Positions 1 to 8,521 of a stretch of DNA of 64,000 nt are shown here, in pieces; the first letter of the stretch is position 1, and every line of letters starts with the position of its first letter. Made by a program: the position numbers and the translations under genes. This DNA comes from CAZOEL01 sp964578835. Its GTDB lineage: Bacteria > Desulfobacterota > Syntrophobacteria > Syntrophobacterales > Syntrophobacteraceae. The stretch lies in assembly GCA_964578835.1 (NCBI GenBank), contig CAZOEL010000013.1, forward strand, positions 1-64,000, read 5' to 3'. The notes below the pieces were generated by a model that searched no databases, was not told where the DNA came from, and saw only the letters and a list, made by a program, of their open reading frames with translations.

Positions 1-155
1 CGAAGCGTTGCCCACCGAAACTGCGCCTAAACTTCCGCCTAGCAGTACTAGCCTGTCCAAACTCTGCGTCTCTGCGGCAACCCGTCACAACTCAAGAGGT
101 GCGCATCGCCGAAGAAGCCGGTAATTTCAGTCTCCAAACAGCCGCCCTGTGGAAG

Positions 156-701
156 CTAATCCACCAGCATTAGACAGTATATGTTCTGCGTTTCAGTCTT
201 TTCTCGCAACGTCTTGATGAAGAAGCCATGATTCCGCGCCGTCTGATAGACATCAATGCCACAGGCCTCCATACTCGGCCGAGCTTTCTTTCCGAGAATG
301 CAGGGGCTGTCCTTCAACTTTGCGCACTCGGCGCAAAGCGCGCAGGGCCCCGACAACAGCGCTATGGCTTTGTAATAGCCGTCTTTGAAGATGCTTCCCT
401 CCAGTTCCACAAGCTTCGCAAAGTACTCCTTGAACATCTCTCCCCACAGGCTATGCTCGCCCAAAGCTTCTTTGTGAATGAGGATAGCGCGGCGGTAGGA
501 ATCCAGCACCCGGCGGGTTTCCTGGTCCGTGGGCGTGTTGGGCGGGCAGCAGTGGCTCTTTCCAAAGCCTCTACACCCAAATTGGCATTTCCACCGCACC
601 CATGGCGCAGTGACGACTGTTTCCGGACTGATGACTTTAGCCGCTGTCGCCCCAATGATTCTTGCCGCATCAATATACTGCTCCAGATCTTTTGTTTCCA
701 T
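156..701 (-). CDS. DUF2284 predicted metal-binding protein
   Basis: A 181-residue cysteine-rich protein. Residues about 39-54 carry the DUF2284 signature, with cysteines in CQFGCRGFGKSHCCPPN, and a second cysteine group (CALCAECAKLKDSPC) lies near residue 120, a layout expected to bind Fe-S or zinc. The biochemical function of the family is not established. It is the last gene on the minus strand after the molybdoenzyme operon but is separated from it by about 360 bases holding a perfect palindrome, so it may be a separate transcript or a differentially processed tail of the operon. Family assignment is confident; any role in the neighbouring catabolic pathway is inference from position only. 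Confidence 0.85.
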   Translation of the reverse strand: METKDLEQYIDAARIIGATAAKVISPETVVTAPWVRWKCQFGCRGFGKSHCCPPNTPTDQETRRVLDSYRRAILIHKEALGEHSLWGEMFKEYFAKLVELEGSIFKDGYYKAIALLSGPCALCAECAKLKDSPCILGKKARPSMEACGIDVYQTARNHGFFIKTLREKTETQNIYCLMLVD

Positions 702-1063
702 TGAATCTCCTGTTCCGGATCACACGTTGCTCATAACGCTATCGCTCCTCACCTTCCCCGGCCATCCTCGCCAACGGGAAAGCGCCCTGCTATCATAGCT
801 GATATCGGAGACATGTTGAAGGCATGATTTTCCAGGATGAGGAAGCAAAGTTGCGTCCATATGTAAGAGAATAAAAGGCTGGAGCACTCTTTTCAGAAAA
901 GCGTATCGGCAGGGAGACAAAAATCAATGAAGGCTGAGAGGATTCATATCACCCCGACATGTCGGGGTGATATGAATTATTTGGATTTCCTAAAGGCAGG
1001 CTTCTGTTTCATTTGCTCCCCGCAAACCAGCGCAAGGAGCCAGCCTTTCGGATAGCCACGCAG
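702..1063. other. Intergenic stretch holding a palindrome
   Basis: About 360 bases between the DUF2284 gene and the NrfD-like gene. Short reading frames exist here but show no codon structure or recognisable family. The only clear structure is the perfect palindrome at 942-977, reported separately. Confidence 0.6.
942..977. terminator. Perfect 36-bp palindrome, likely hairpin
   Basis: Bases 942-959 and 960-977 are exact reverse complements centred on ACATGT, with a G+C-rich core (CACCCCGAC/GTCGGGGTG) flanked by A+T-rich arms. As RNA it would form an 18-bp stem in either direction. No T-run follows on either strand, so it is not a textbook intrinsic terminator; transcript processing, 3'-end stabilisation or attenuation between the NrfD-like gene and the DUF2284 gene are alternatives. 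A dimeric-protein binding site is also possible. Confidence 0.6.
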
Positions 1064-1957
1064 CTACAGGAGGGGCGTATAGTAGGCGCTTTTCATGATG
1101 CTGTAGCGCAGAAGAAGGTCGCCTGCCAAGACAACAAGCAGTCTTAGAAAGATCCCTGCCGAATTGACGCCCAATGCTCCCATGGCCAGCGTGAGCAACA
1201 AGGGAGCCACAAAGCACAGGGCTGCGACAAGGTAAAACAATTTGGAGAAGTCGCCCCGCAGGAGCTTCACTACCGAAAACCTTGCGGCTTCCGATGAATG
1301 ATAGGAGCCCCAGAGAAAAAGGGCGATCAGACCACTGTAGGCGAGCAAGAGCACGCGGCTCCAGACTTCCATCTCGAGCACATCCCCGCCGCTCACTCCC
1401 GCAAGGAACTGAATCATCTGGCTCCCCACCCAAATGCCCGAGACGATGGAGAGGGGAAGGAGCGTCGATTGGTTCCATGAGGGGATGGCCTTCATCACGT
1501 TCATGGTCGCAAAGCCGTGCATAATGAGCAGAATGCAAACAATCCCCATCACTGTTTTGAGAACGGGGCCGAACTGGAAGCCGAGCAGGCATTGAAAGAA
1601 GCCCAGGACGGCAAAGACCAGGATCACCCACATGCCCCGGGAGAGCTCGGAGGTTCTCACCTTCGTGAACATTTTGATCGCCCGCTGCGGGTTGCCCAGG
1701 TAGGCCATATGGATCAAGCCCCCAAGGACAAGGGTGGTTATATAGCCGGCTATGTAGCCGGCCCTGAAGTCTGAGAACAAGGACACAAAATAGGCGCCTG
1801 CGCCTATTTCAGAGAAGAAGAACGCGAGCCAGAGATAGATGCCCTGTCTATCGATCCATTCGTGCTGGGGCGTTTCCCTGATCATCCACTCGTAGTCCGC
1901 CGGGTCCGTCTTCTGCGGTGGGAGGAGCTTATCTAAAAGATTTTGCATTTCCTGCAT
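1064..1957 (-). CDS. NrfD/PsrC-type membrane subunit of molybdoenzyme complex
   Basis: A 297-residue polytopic membrane protein of the NrfD/PsrC family, expected to anchor the complex and exchange electrons with the quinone pool. About eight hydrophobic helices follow a hydrophilic N-terminus of some 35 residues. The start at 1957 is chosen because AGGAGG (1965-1970) lies seven bases upstream; the longer frame up to 2029 has no such site. It follows the catalytic subunit gene by about 150 bases and the Fe-S subunit gene, giving the A-B-C set of complex iron-sulfur molybdoenzymes. It could equally anchor a thiosulfate- or polysulfide-type reductase; the PadD-like role is inferred from the operon. 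Confidence 0.82.
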   Translation of the reverse strand: MQEMQNLLDKLLPPQKTDPADYEWMIRETPQHEWIDRQGIYLWLAFFFSEIGAGAYFVSLFSDFRAGYIAGYITTLVLGGLIHMAYLGNPQRAIKMFTKVRTSELSRGMWVILVFAVLGFFQCLLGFQFGPVLKTVMGIVCILLIMHGFATMNVMKAIPSWNQSTLLPLSIVSGIWVGSQMIQFLAGVSGGDVLEMEVWSRVLLLAYSGLIALFLWGSYHSSEAARFSVVKLLRGDFSKLFYLVAALCFVAPLLLTLAMGALGVNSAGIFLRLLVVLAGDLLLRYSIMKSAYYTPLL

Positions 1958-2109
1958 TTCCCAACCTCCTAAAATGTAAGGAATCGTAAAAGGCTGCGCC
2001 CGTGTGGCAAGGCCTGCAAAGGAATTCAAGATATAACACTATATATCAAGACATTACCGCTGCCGGCCTTGCGATCTGGCGTTGTATCTATTTCTTTATC
2101 GGCTGTTGA

Positions 2110-4722
2110 CTAGGACGCCGAATCATCCCTGTACACTTTTACCGCCACGGAAGTCTCCACGTTCCCCGTGATGGGATCGTAGTGTTTGAGGGTCGAGGGC
2201 AGAAGCTTGCAGAAATTGCTCCCGGACCCATGGGAGATGGGACGCTTCTTGGCCCAAAGTCCGCCCTGTCCCGCAATGCCAACGACCTTGTGATGCTGAC
2301 CCTGCATGGTCTTGAGCACGCCCGACTCTTTGGCGCCGTATCTGTTTTCGAGCCAAACCTTATCGCCATCCTTCAAGCCCTTGCTTGCGGCAAGATCGGC
2401 ATTCATGGTGATGGTGAAGGTGAAGGGGCAAAGCTCGCTCACCTCTTTTACCATCGGGTTCTGGAAGGTGGTGTTGTTCGCATGCAAAATGTCCCGATAA
2501 GAGAAGGCGAGAAGATCGAATTCCGCGTTGAGCTCGCTATAGGATGTGGGCGTATGCCAGTTCGGAAGAGGCCCGTACTGAGCGGTATCGAGCTCCAAGT
2601 TCACATCCTTGCAGATCTTTTCCACAGCTACGCGGTCATGAACCAAAAACTCCATGTAGACAGGATTCCTCGACTTGGTGTGCCATCTCCAGTAGACATC
2701 TTCTATGGGCTTATGCCAGGTGGCATAGCCCTGCTTTTTCACCTTTTCCTTATCTTCCCCGTAGACCCAGACAAGCACTCTCTCGCCTATCTCTTTCCAG
2801 GTGAGCTTCTCGCCGGGCTTGATCTGGAGCTCGGGGTCCGTGATGCCGTAGTAGTCGTTGAGGATCTGGTTGAACTTATCGAGCACTCCCACCCGGTGCG
2901 CCACCTCGATGTAGACATCCATAAAGAAGCGGCTCTCCCCGACCGGCTCCGCAACCGCCTGCTGCATGTGCACATACCAGTCTTCATAGGAGGGGCTGCC
3001 GCTAAAGAAGAAGGCGTCGATCTCGCTCGACCAGCAGTCTTTCTCGAGGTAGCTCACATCGGGCAGAATGATATCGCCTATGGCCTCGTCGGTCTCGTTG
3101 ATCCATAGGTCGTTTAAGACGATAAAGCAGTCCTTGAAATTATCGACCGCCACTCGCCAATCGGCCTGGCTTATGATGAAGTTGCTCGCAATGCCGAAGA
3201 GCATCTCGGGCTTGGCCTTCATGCCGAACTTTTCCCAGATCTCGTCGCGCTCCTTAAGGTAGTGGACATGCGAGAGGGTGGAATGCGAATAGAAATCGAC
3301 GCATCCTGCGTTCTCGCATGGAACCTTGGGTGTGTGCGGAGGCCAGGGCATGTGGGAGTAGAATACAGCCGGGATAAGGACTCCATCGGGGCCGATCTTG
3401 GGCAGACGCTCGTACTGGCCTCCCGGGTATTTCCTCCGGATGGAAGGCCACCCCAAGGTGCCACCCGGCACGTCTTCGGCCCCCACGAGCTCGCACATGA
3501 GGTCAATAGCCGCAACCTGGTGGATTCCATTCGAGTGCCCCTGGGAGCCGCGGAAGGTGATGGCCGCAACGGGCCTGTAGGGGAAGGTCTTTCCCTCGAT
3601 GGTGATGGTGCTCCCGATCTGAGCGTTCTCGACCCACTCGTTAGCGATGCGGCGCATGGTTTCGGCTGGCACCGTGCTGATCTTCTCGGCCCACTCGGGA
3701 GTGAACTGTTTTAAGTGCTTCTTAAGGACCACGAAAGCCGGAGTCACCTTCACGCCATTGTACTCATAGGAGCCTTCGAGCGCGAAATCCTCATCGGCTA
3801 TGCTTTCATCATCGAATTCTTTTATCTGCTGGGCTTTCAGGTCGTAGACCAGAGGCTTTCCGGACTCCTCGTGCCGGTAGTAGGTCCCGTCTTCCTTTAT
3901 GAGATAGGGGAAGTTGGTCTTGGCCTTGAGGAAGAGCTCATCGTATTTTTTGATATCGTGTACGATCACATTGCACATGGCCAAAGCCACGGCCGAGTCC
4001 GTTCCGGGGAGAATCGGCACCCACTCGCTCGCTTTTCCGCCGGCAAAGTTTCCCATGGGATCGAAGACCACTTCTTTTATGCCTCTCCTCACCGCATCGG
4101 CCCTGAGCCTTGCATTGGTCATGGCCGAGTGCCCGGAGCCCGTGCCCTTGCTCGAGCCCCATTTGAGCACGTACTTGGTGTACCGCCAATCGGGAGCGAT
4201 CGACCAGGCCCCGTGGATCAGACCTCCGAGCATGTGCGCGGCGTTGCCGCAGTGGAGGCTTCCGCCTCCTATGATGAAGTTGCCGTTATCCTTGATGCCA
4301 AAGGCTTTGGCGTAGAGATAGGGATGGTTGTGAGGCCCATCGCTCGCTCTCAAGGTCTGGTTTGAAAAGAGGATCTTGTTGGGATTGTCGGCCATGATCT
4401 TTTTCATGCGCTCGGCAATCTCCTCATAGGCTTCTTCCCAGGTGATCTCCTTCCACATGGGATCGACTCCAACGCCTTTTTCCGGGTTGGTTCTCCTCAC
4501 CGGTTTCTTGAGCCGGTGCGGATCGTGATAGTACATGAGCCCGGCTGCGCCCTTGCCGCAGATGCCGGCTCCCGTCCCGCCCATGGTGCTCTCGGCAATG
4601 CCTTCAATCTTAACGGGCACACCGTTGATTCTCCTAACCTTGATGCCGCATCCGCAGTAGCATACGCCGCAGGTGCTGTTCACCCAAACATCTTCCCAAA
4701 TCTCGTTATCTTTTCCGGCCAT
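2110..4722 (-). CDS. Molybdopterin oxidoreductase, catalytic subunit (PadB/PhsA-like)
   Basis: An 870-residue member of the complex iron-sulfur molybdoenzyme family. Cysteines 18, 21, 25 and 55 form the N-terminal [4Fe-4S] motif; Cys158 in GSLHCGN is the probable Mo/W ligand; the C-terminal part is the molydopterin dinucleotide-binding domain. There is no twin-arginine signal peptide, unlike periplasmic Psr/Phs enzymes, so the subunit should be cytoplasmic. That fits an intracellular substrate such as a CoA thioester. AAGGA lies six bases before the ATG. With the Fe-S and NrfD subunits and an adjacent 2-oxoacid:ferredoxin oxidoreductase it resembles PadB of phenylacetyl-CoA:acceptor oxidoreductase, which makes the substrate for phenylglyoxylate oxidoreductase. 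The family call is firm; the substrate is inference. Confidence 0.85.
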   Translation of the reverse strand: MAGKDNEIWEDVWVNSTCGVCYCGCGIKVRRINGVPVKIEGIAESTMGGTGAGICGKGAAGLMYYHDPHRLKKPVRRTNPEKGVGVDPMWKEITWEEAYEEIAERMKKIMADNPNKILFSNQTLRASDGPHNHPYLYAKAFGIKDNGNFIIGGGSLHCGNAAHMLGGLIHGAWSIAPDWRYTKYVLKWGSSKGTGSGHSAMTNARLRADAVRRGIKEVVFDPMGNFAGGKASEWVPILPGTDSAVALAMCNVIVHDIKKYDELFLKAKTNFPYLIKEDGTYYRHEESGKPLVYDLKAQQIKEFDDESIADEDFALEGSYEYNGVKVTPAFVVLKKHLKQFTPEWAEKISTVPAETMRRIANEWVENAQIGSTITIEGKTFPYRPVAAITFRGSQGHSNGIHQVAAIDLMCELVGAEDVPGGTLGWPSIRRKYPGGQYERLPKIGPDGVLIPAVFYSHMPWPPHTPKVPCENAGCVDFYSHSTLSHVHYLKERDEIWEKFGMKAKPEMLFGIASNFIISQADWRVAVDNFKDCFIVLNDLWINETDEAIGDIILPDVSYLEKDCWSSEIDAFFFSGSPSYEDWYVHMQQAVAEPVGESRFFMDVYIEVAHRVGVLDKFNQILNDYYGITDPELQIKPGEKLTWKEIGERVLVWVYGEDKEKVKKQGYATWHKPIEDVYWRWHTKSRNPVYMEFLVHDRVAVEKICKDVNLELDTAQYGPLPNWHTPTSYSELNAEFDLLAFSYRDILHANNTTFQNPMVKEVSELCPFTFTITMNADLAASKGLKDGDKVWLENRYGAKESGVLKTMQGQHHKVVGIAGQGGLWAKKRPISHGSGSNFCKLLPSTLKHYDPITGNVETSVAVKVYRDDSAS

Positions 4723-4738
4723 GACGCATCCTTATGGT

Positions 4739-5395
4739 TTAGTCGATATAATATACGCAGGGGTCCGTGCCGAACTCGGGGCGAAGCTGCTTGCCGCTTC
4801 CCTCTTTTATGAGCCGGGAGACTTCGCTCCTCGGGTCATCGAGATCGCCAAAGGTTCTCGCCCCAACCGGGCAGGCTATGACACAGGCGGGAGTCGCCTT
4901 CTCGTCTTTTCCGGGAGTGAGCCCTTTCGAGAGGCTATCGGCCACCCTCTCCACACAGAAGTTGCACTTCATGACCGTGCCCTTCTTGAATGGATAGATC
5001 TTCTCTCCGAGCTTTTCGAACTCGGTCTTCCCCTGTCCCGGGAAGTACTCGGCCTCGGCCTTGGCCTTGTCGTAGTAGGTTCGCTGCTGGTAAGGGCAGC
5101 TTATGAGACAGGCCCTGCAGCCCACGCACTGATCGTAGTCGATCATCACGATGCCGTCCTCGCGCTGGAAGGTGGCCCCGGTCGGGCACGCCTCCACGCA
5201 GGCCGCATCCCTGCAGTGGTTGCAAAGGATGGGGTAGATGAGCTTTTTACTGCTCGGATACTTCCCCCTCTCTGCTATGAGGACTCTGTTCCAGAAAACT
5301 TTAGGAGGCAGGAAATGTTCCTGCTTGCACGAGATCGTGCAACTCCAACAAGCGATGCACCTTTTGACATCAATTACCATTCCCCAACGCGGCAT
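4739..5395 (-). CDS. Four-cluster ferredoxin subunit (PadC/PhsB-like)
   Basis: A 218-residue electron-transfer subunit of the molybdoenzyme. Four cysteine groups typical of the NrfC/PhsB/DmsB family can be read: CIACWSCTISC near residue 14, CNHCRDAACVEACP near 58, CVGCRACLISCP near 91 and CNFC...CVIACP near 143-175, together able to hold four [4Fe-4S] clusters. It lies 17 bases upstream of the catalytic subunit gene in the same operon and should link that subunit to the NrfD-like membrane protein. No export signal is present, consistent with a cytoplasmic complex. Confidence 0.88.
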   Translation of the reverse strand: MPRWGMVIDVKRCIACWSCTISCKQEHFLPPKVFWNRVLIAERGKYPSSKKLIYPILCNHCRDAACVEACPTGATFQREDGIVMIDYDQCVGCRACLISCPYQQRTYYDKAKAEAEYFPGQGKTEFEKLGEKIYPFKKGTVMKCNFCVERVADSLSKGLTPGKDEKATPACVIACPVGARTFGDLDDPRSEVSRLIKEGSGKQLRPEFGTDPCVYYID

Positions 5396-5524
5396 GTCGT
5401 CTCTTTCATTTTTTCTCTCCGCCCGAGAAAGACCTTCTCCATCCCTGGGACAGAGGCTAAAAGGGTGGTCAGTCGACTCCCATGACTCTAAAGCCGGTTT
5501 TAACCCAATATTTTTCGTCTCGGT

Positions 5525-6073
5525 TCAGAGCTCTATGATCTTTGCCTCTTCAAAGCCCCGCCTCGCGCACCGGACATTGGCCTCGAGCTTTTTGCCCTGG
5601 AAATAATCCGCAAGTCCCGTGATGATGGGCTCGATCCCGATGATCCCCGTTGCTGCGGCAAAGGCTCCAAGGATGCAGCTATTGGGCATGTCCCGCCCGA
5701 TCTCCTCCAAAGAGATCCCCGTTGCATCGATTGAGCAGGCCTTCTTCAAGTTTTCGGATTTCCCATCTTTTATGAGCTCTCTTGAGTTGAGCACGAGCAC
5801 TCCGTTTTGGCTCAGCCCGTTCCAGACCGCGGGAGAGTCTTTTTGCGATGGGTCCAGCACCACCAGGACATCGGGGGTGTAGATGGCGGTCTTGAGCCTT
5901 ATGGGCTCATCTCCAAAGCGGCCGTAGGCAACGACCGGAGCCCCCCTGCGCTCGAATCCGAACATGGGAAAGCTCGCTCCGTACCGACCGATGCTAACAA
6001 AGGCGGCGGCAAGAATGCGCGATGCCGTCACCGCCCCCTGCCCACCCCGTCCATGAAATCGCACTTCCAACAT
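5525..6073 (-). CDS. 2-oxoacid:ferredoxin oxidoreductase, gamma subunit
   Basis: A 182-residue gamma subunit of the pyruvate/2-oxoacid:ferredoxin oxidoreductase family, starting MLEVRFHGRGGQGAVTAS, the hallmark glycine-rich opening of PorC/VorC/KorC proteins. GGAGG lies seven bases before the ATG. It is encoded 18 bases after the beta subunit and about 130 bases before the Fe-S subunit of the molybdoenzyme. It forms the CoA-binding part of a heterotetrameric enzyme that oxidatively decarboxylates a 2-oxoacid to an acyl-CoA. In this context phenylglyoxylate is a plausible substrate, but the sequence alone does not fix it. Confidence 0.88.
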   Translation of the reverse strand: MLEVRFHGRGGQGAVTASRILAAAFVSIGRYGASFPMFGFERRGAPVVAYGRFGDEPIRLKTAIYTPDVLVVLDPSQKDSPAVWNGLSQNGVLVLNSRELIKDGKSENLKKACSIDATGISLEEIGRDMPNSCILGAFAAATGIIGIEPIITGLADYFQGKKLEANVRCARRGFEEAKIIEL

Positions 6074-6091
6074 CTTGAGGCCTCCTTCTCT

Positions 6092-7027
6092 CTAGAGCGC
6101 ACACTCTTTTTCAAGCCCTGTTATCTGCGTCAGGAGGGCGTAGTTGTAGTCGACATCCTTTTGCAGCAGCTCCAGGTCCTTTTCGGAAAGATGAGCGAAC
6201 TTTCTTATCATCGTGATGTATTCGGCCACGGGCTTCGGGCTCTTGACTTCATGGGTAAGGCGAAAGTTCCCCATCTGCGCTTCCCACAAGGGGTAGTAGT
6301 TGGTCTTGACCGCCATGCGGCAAAGCTCGATAGACATGTCCGTAGCGACTCCCCATCCCGTAGGGCAGGGGCAGAAGATGTGGAGATAACAAAATCCCTC
6401 GTTTTTCATCTCCTTGGCTTTGATGAGCTTTTTGGCGAGGTCGTCCAGGTTGCTCATCGTGGCGGTAGCCGCATAGGGGATCTTGTGCATCGCCATGAGC
6501 AGCGCGAGGTTCTTTCCCCTGTTGCTTTTCCCCGAGGTCGCTTTCCCGACGGGGGTGGTGGTGGTCTTGGCGCCGTAAGGGGTGGTGCTGCTCTTCTGAA
6601 TGCCGGTATTCATGTATCCTTCATTGTCGTAGCAGATATAGATGAACTTCTCGTTTCGCTCGGCAGCCCCCGAGAGGTTTGAAAGGCCTATGTCGGCCGC
6701 CGTGCCGTCGCCGTTGAAGCAAACGACGGTGTTCTCGATTCCGGCCCGGTTGTACTGCCTCACGAGCCCCGTCGCGTTTGCCGCAGCCCCGGTCATGAGC
6801 GTCCCATAGGATGAGAGCCTATGCCAGGCCCCTATGTTCTGCCCGAGGAGCACCGGAGCGCTGCAAGAGGGGGTGCCGGTTATTACGATGTCGTTTCCAA
6901 GCACCTGAGGGATGAACCTCAAGAGCAGCTCGAGCGGACACCCCCCGCAGAAGGCGACCCCTTTGGCGAAGGGATCCTCAAACTTTTTGTATTCGAATAC
7001 CTTAGGCAATCTCTTTGCTTTTGCCAT
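6092..7027 (-). CDS. 2-oxoacid:ferredoxin oxidoreductase, beta (TPP) subunit
   Basis: A 311-residue thiamine-diphosphate-binding beta subunit. The N-terminal FCGGCP cysteines and SCSA are those that ligate a proximal [4Fe-4S] cluster in PorB proteins, and GDGTAADIG followed by NEGYMNTGIQKS is the TPP/magnesium-binding motif of the family. A strong GGAGGAG lies seven bases before the start. It forms the active site together with the alpha subunit. Gene order delta-alpha-beta-gamma is the usual four-subunit arrangement. Confidence 0.9.
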   Translation of the reverse strand: MAKAKRLPKVFEYKKFEDPFAKGVAFCGGCPLELLLRFIPQVLGNDIVITGTPSCSAPVLLGQNIGAWHRLSSYGTLMTGAAANATGLVRQYNRAGIENTVVCFNGDGTAADIGLSNLSGAAERNEKFIYICYDNEGYMNTGIQKSSTTPYGAKTTTTPVGKATSGKSNRGKNLALLMAMHKIPYAATATMSNLDDLAKKLIKAKEMKNEGFCYLHIFCPCPTGWGVATDMSIELCRMAVKTNYYPLWEAQMGNFRLTHEVKSPKPVAEYITMIRKFAHLSEKDLELLQKDVDYNYALLTQITGLEKECAL

Positions 7028-7043
7028 GAATAGACTCCTCCTC

Positions 7044-8243
7044 TCACCCTTCGTTTGTAACCCAGGTCACCTCATCGCAAGCGTCACCCTTCGATGCGGA
7101 TAGGCACGCATCGATTATCCTCTCGATGTGAGCCGTGGTGATGTCAAGGTTTGCCAGACCGTCAATGAAGCTCAGGACCTTTGGGCCGTCCATGGAGAGG
7201 CTCTTTATCTCTCTATAGATCGGGCCGCCCTTGAAGCCGAAGCAGATGCTCCTGTCTATGACGCCTACGACCTTCTTTCCGTTAAGCGCCTCGAGCAACT
7301 GCTCCTCGGGGAAGGGTCGGTACATTCTAAGCCTCACGAGCCCCACTTTGAGGCCCTCTTCCCTCTTCTGGTCTATGACGGTTTTGATCGTTCCGCACAT
7401 GCTCCCGGAGCCCACCAAAACGACATCTGCGTCCTCGCTCCGGTAGGTCTCCACCTGCCCCTGGTAGGTTCGCCCGAACCGGCTGTTGAACTCGAGGTTG
7501 ATTGCATCGAACTTGGCTTTGGCCCGCTCTAGGGCGCTGCAGTGCTTTTGCCTTAGCTCGAGGTAGCCTTCGAGGATGCCGTGGGTGCCGATGGCAACCG
7601 GTCTTCCCGGGATGAGCCGGGTGCGCTCGGGCTGCTCTTTTAGAGCCGAGAGGAACTCATCTACATTGCGGTTCGTAGGGATCTCGACCCGCTCGGCCAT
7701 ATAGGAGAGATAGAACCCATCGTAGTGAACCATGGTGGGAAGCTGAATCTCATGGTCCTCGGCCAGTCGGTAGGCCATGATGATCATATCGAGGATCTCC
7801 TGGCTGTCTTCGGCTATGAGAAATATCCAGCCCGAGTCCCGGGTGCTGATCATATCCTGCTGGCCCGAGGAGACGGCGATGATCCCCGGGGTTTCCCGGT
7901 TTACGTTGGCCATGACAACCGGAGCCCTCGCCCCCGCCGCGGCTAGGAGCGCATCGTACATGAAGACCAGGCCCCAGGAGGAGGAGGCCGTAAAGACGCG
8001 CCCGCCCGCAGCGGAGGCGGCGGTGACGGCGTTCATGGCCGAGTTTTCTCCTTCGACCGTGATCATCTCGGCATCGAGCACGCCCTGGGCGTGGAATTCC
8101 GAGAGCTTCTCTATAACTTCGGTCTGAGGGGTGATCGGGTAGGCTGCTACCACGTCCGGGCGGCAGAGCGTCGCTCCTATGGCTGCCGCAGCATTGCCCG
8201 TGATGACTTTTACCTGTACGCTCTCTGTTGGGTTAAAGCTCAT
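7044..8243 (-). CDS. 2-oxoacid:ferredoxin oxidoreductase, alpha subunit
   Basis: A 399-residue alpha subunit. The N-terminal domain contains AAYPITPQT, the pyrimidine-binding motif that positions the TPP ring and substrate, and VEGENSAMNA, the conserved glutamate region; the C-terminal domain II carries the VGSGSMCGT segment. GGAGG precedes the ATG by ten bases, and the start overlaps the delta-subunit stop by four bases (ATGA), showing translational coupling. Substrate class cannot be read directly; the neighbouring molybdoenzyme suggests an aryl-glyoxylate. Confidence 0.9.
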   Translation of the reverse strand: MSFNPTESVQVKVITGNAAAAIGATLCRPDVVAAYPITPQTEVIEKLSEFHAQGVLDAEMITVEGENSAMNAVTAASAAGGRVFTASSSWGLVFMYDALLAAAGARAPVVMANVNRETPGIIAVSSGQQDMISTRDSGWIFLIAEDSQEILDMIIMAYRLAEDHEIQLPTMVHYDGFYLSYMAERVEIPTNRNVDEFLSALKEQPERTRLIPGRPVAIGTHGILEGYLELRQKHCSALERAKAKFDAINLEFNSRFGRTYQGQVETYRSEDADVVLVGSGSMCGTIKTVIDQKREEGLKVGLVRLRMYRPFPEEQLLEALNGKKVVGVIDRSICFGFKGGPIYREIKSLSMDGPKVLSFIDGLANLDITTAHIERIIDACLSASKGDACDEVTWVTNEG

Positions 8244-8521
8244 TTGAAGGCTTCCTCCGCTTCCATGGCAATGGCTTTCTTAGGACATTCCCTGGCGCAA
8301 ATGCCGCATCCTTTGCAAAAATTGAGATCGGGCTCAAAGTGCGTCTTCCTGTCGATCATGATCTGCACCGGGCAGTAGAGAGCGCAATTGCCGCAGTAGA
8401 TGCATTGCTCTTCATTCACCACCGGCCTTTGAGTCCGCCAGCTTCCCGTGTCCATGCACAGAAGCAGCTTCTCTGTATTGGACCATGGCCCTTCGGTTTC
8501 AAAATACACGGTCTTTGACAT
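8240..8521 (-). CDS. 2-oxoacid:ferredoxin oxidoreductase, delta (ferredoxin) subunit
   Basis: A 93-residue subunit with two [4Fe-4S] motifs, CIYCGNCALYCP near residue 41 and CKGCGICARECP near residue 72, the classic PorD/VorD ferredoxin. AAGGGG lies five bases before the ATG. It is the first gene of the operon. There is no gene for a flavin/NAD-binding subunit in the cluster, so electrons should pass to soluble ferredoxin rather than NAD. Confidence 0.9.
   Translation of the reverse strand: MSKTVYFETEGPWSNTEKLLLCMDTGSWRTQRPVVNEEQCIYCGNCALYCPVQIMIDRKTHFEPDLNFCKGCGICARECPKKAIAMEAEEAFK

Noticed and set aside
2182..3108. 308-codon open frame antisense to the molybdoenzyme gene
   Set aside because: Shadow of a G+C-biased coding strand; the opposite frame has all family motifs.
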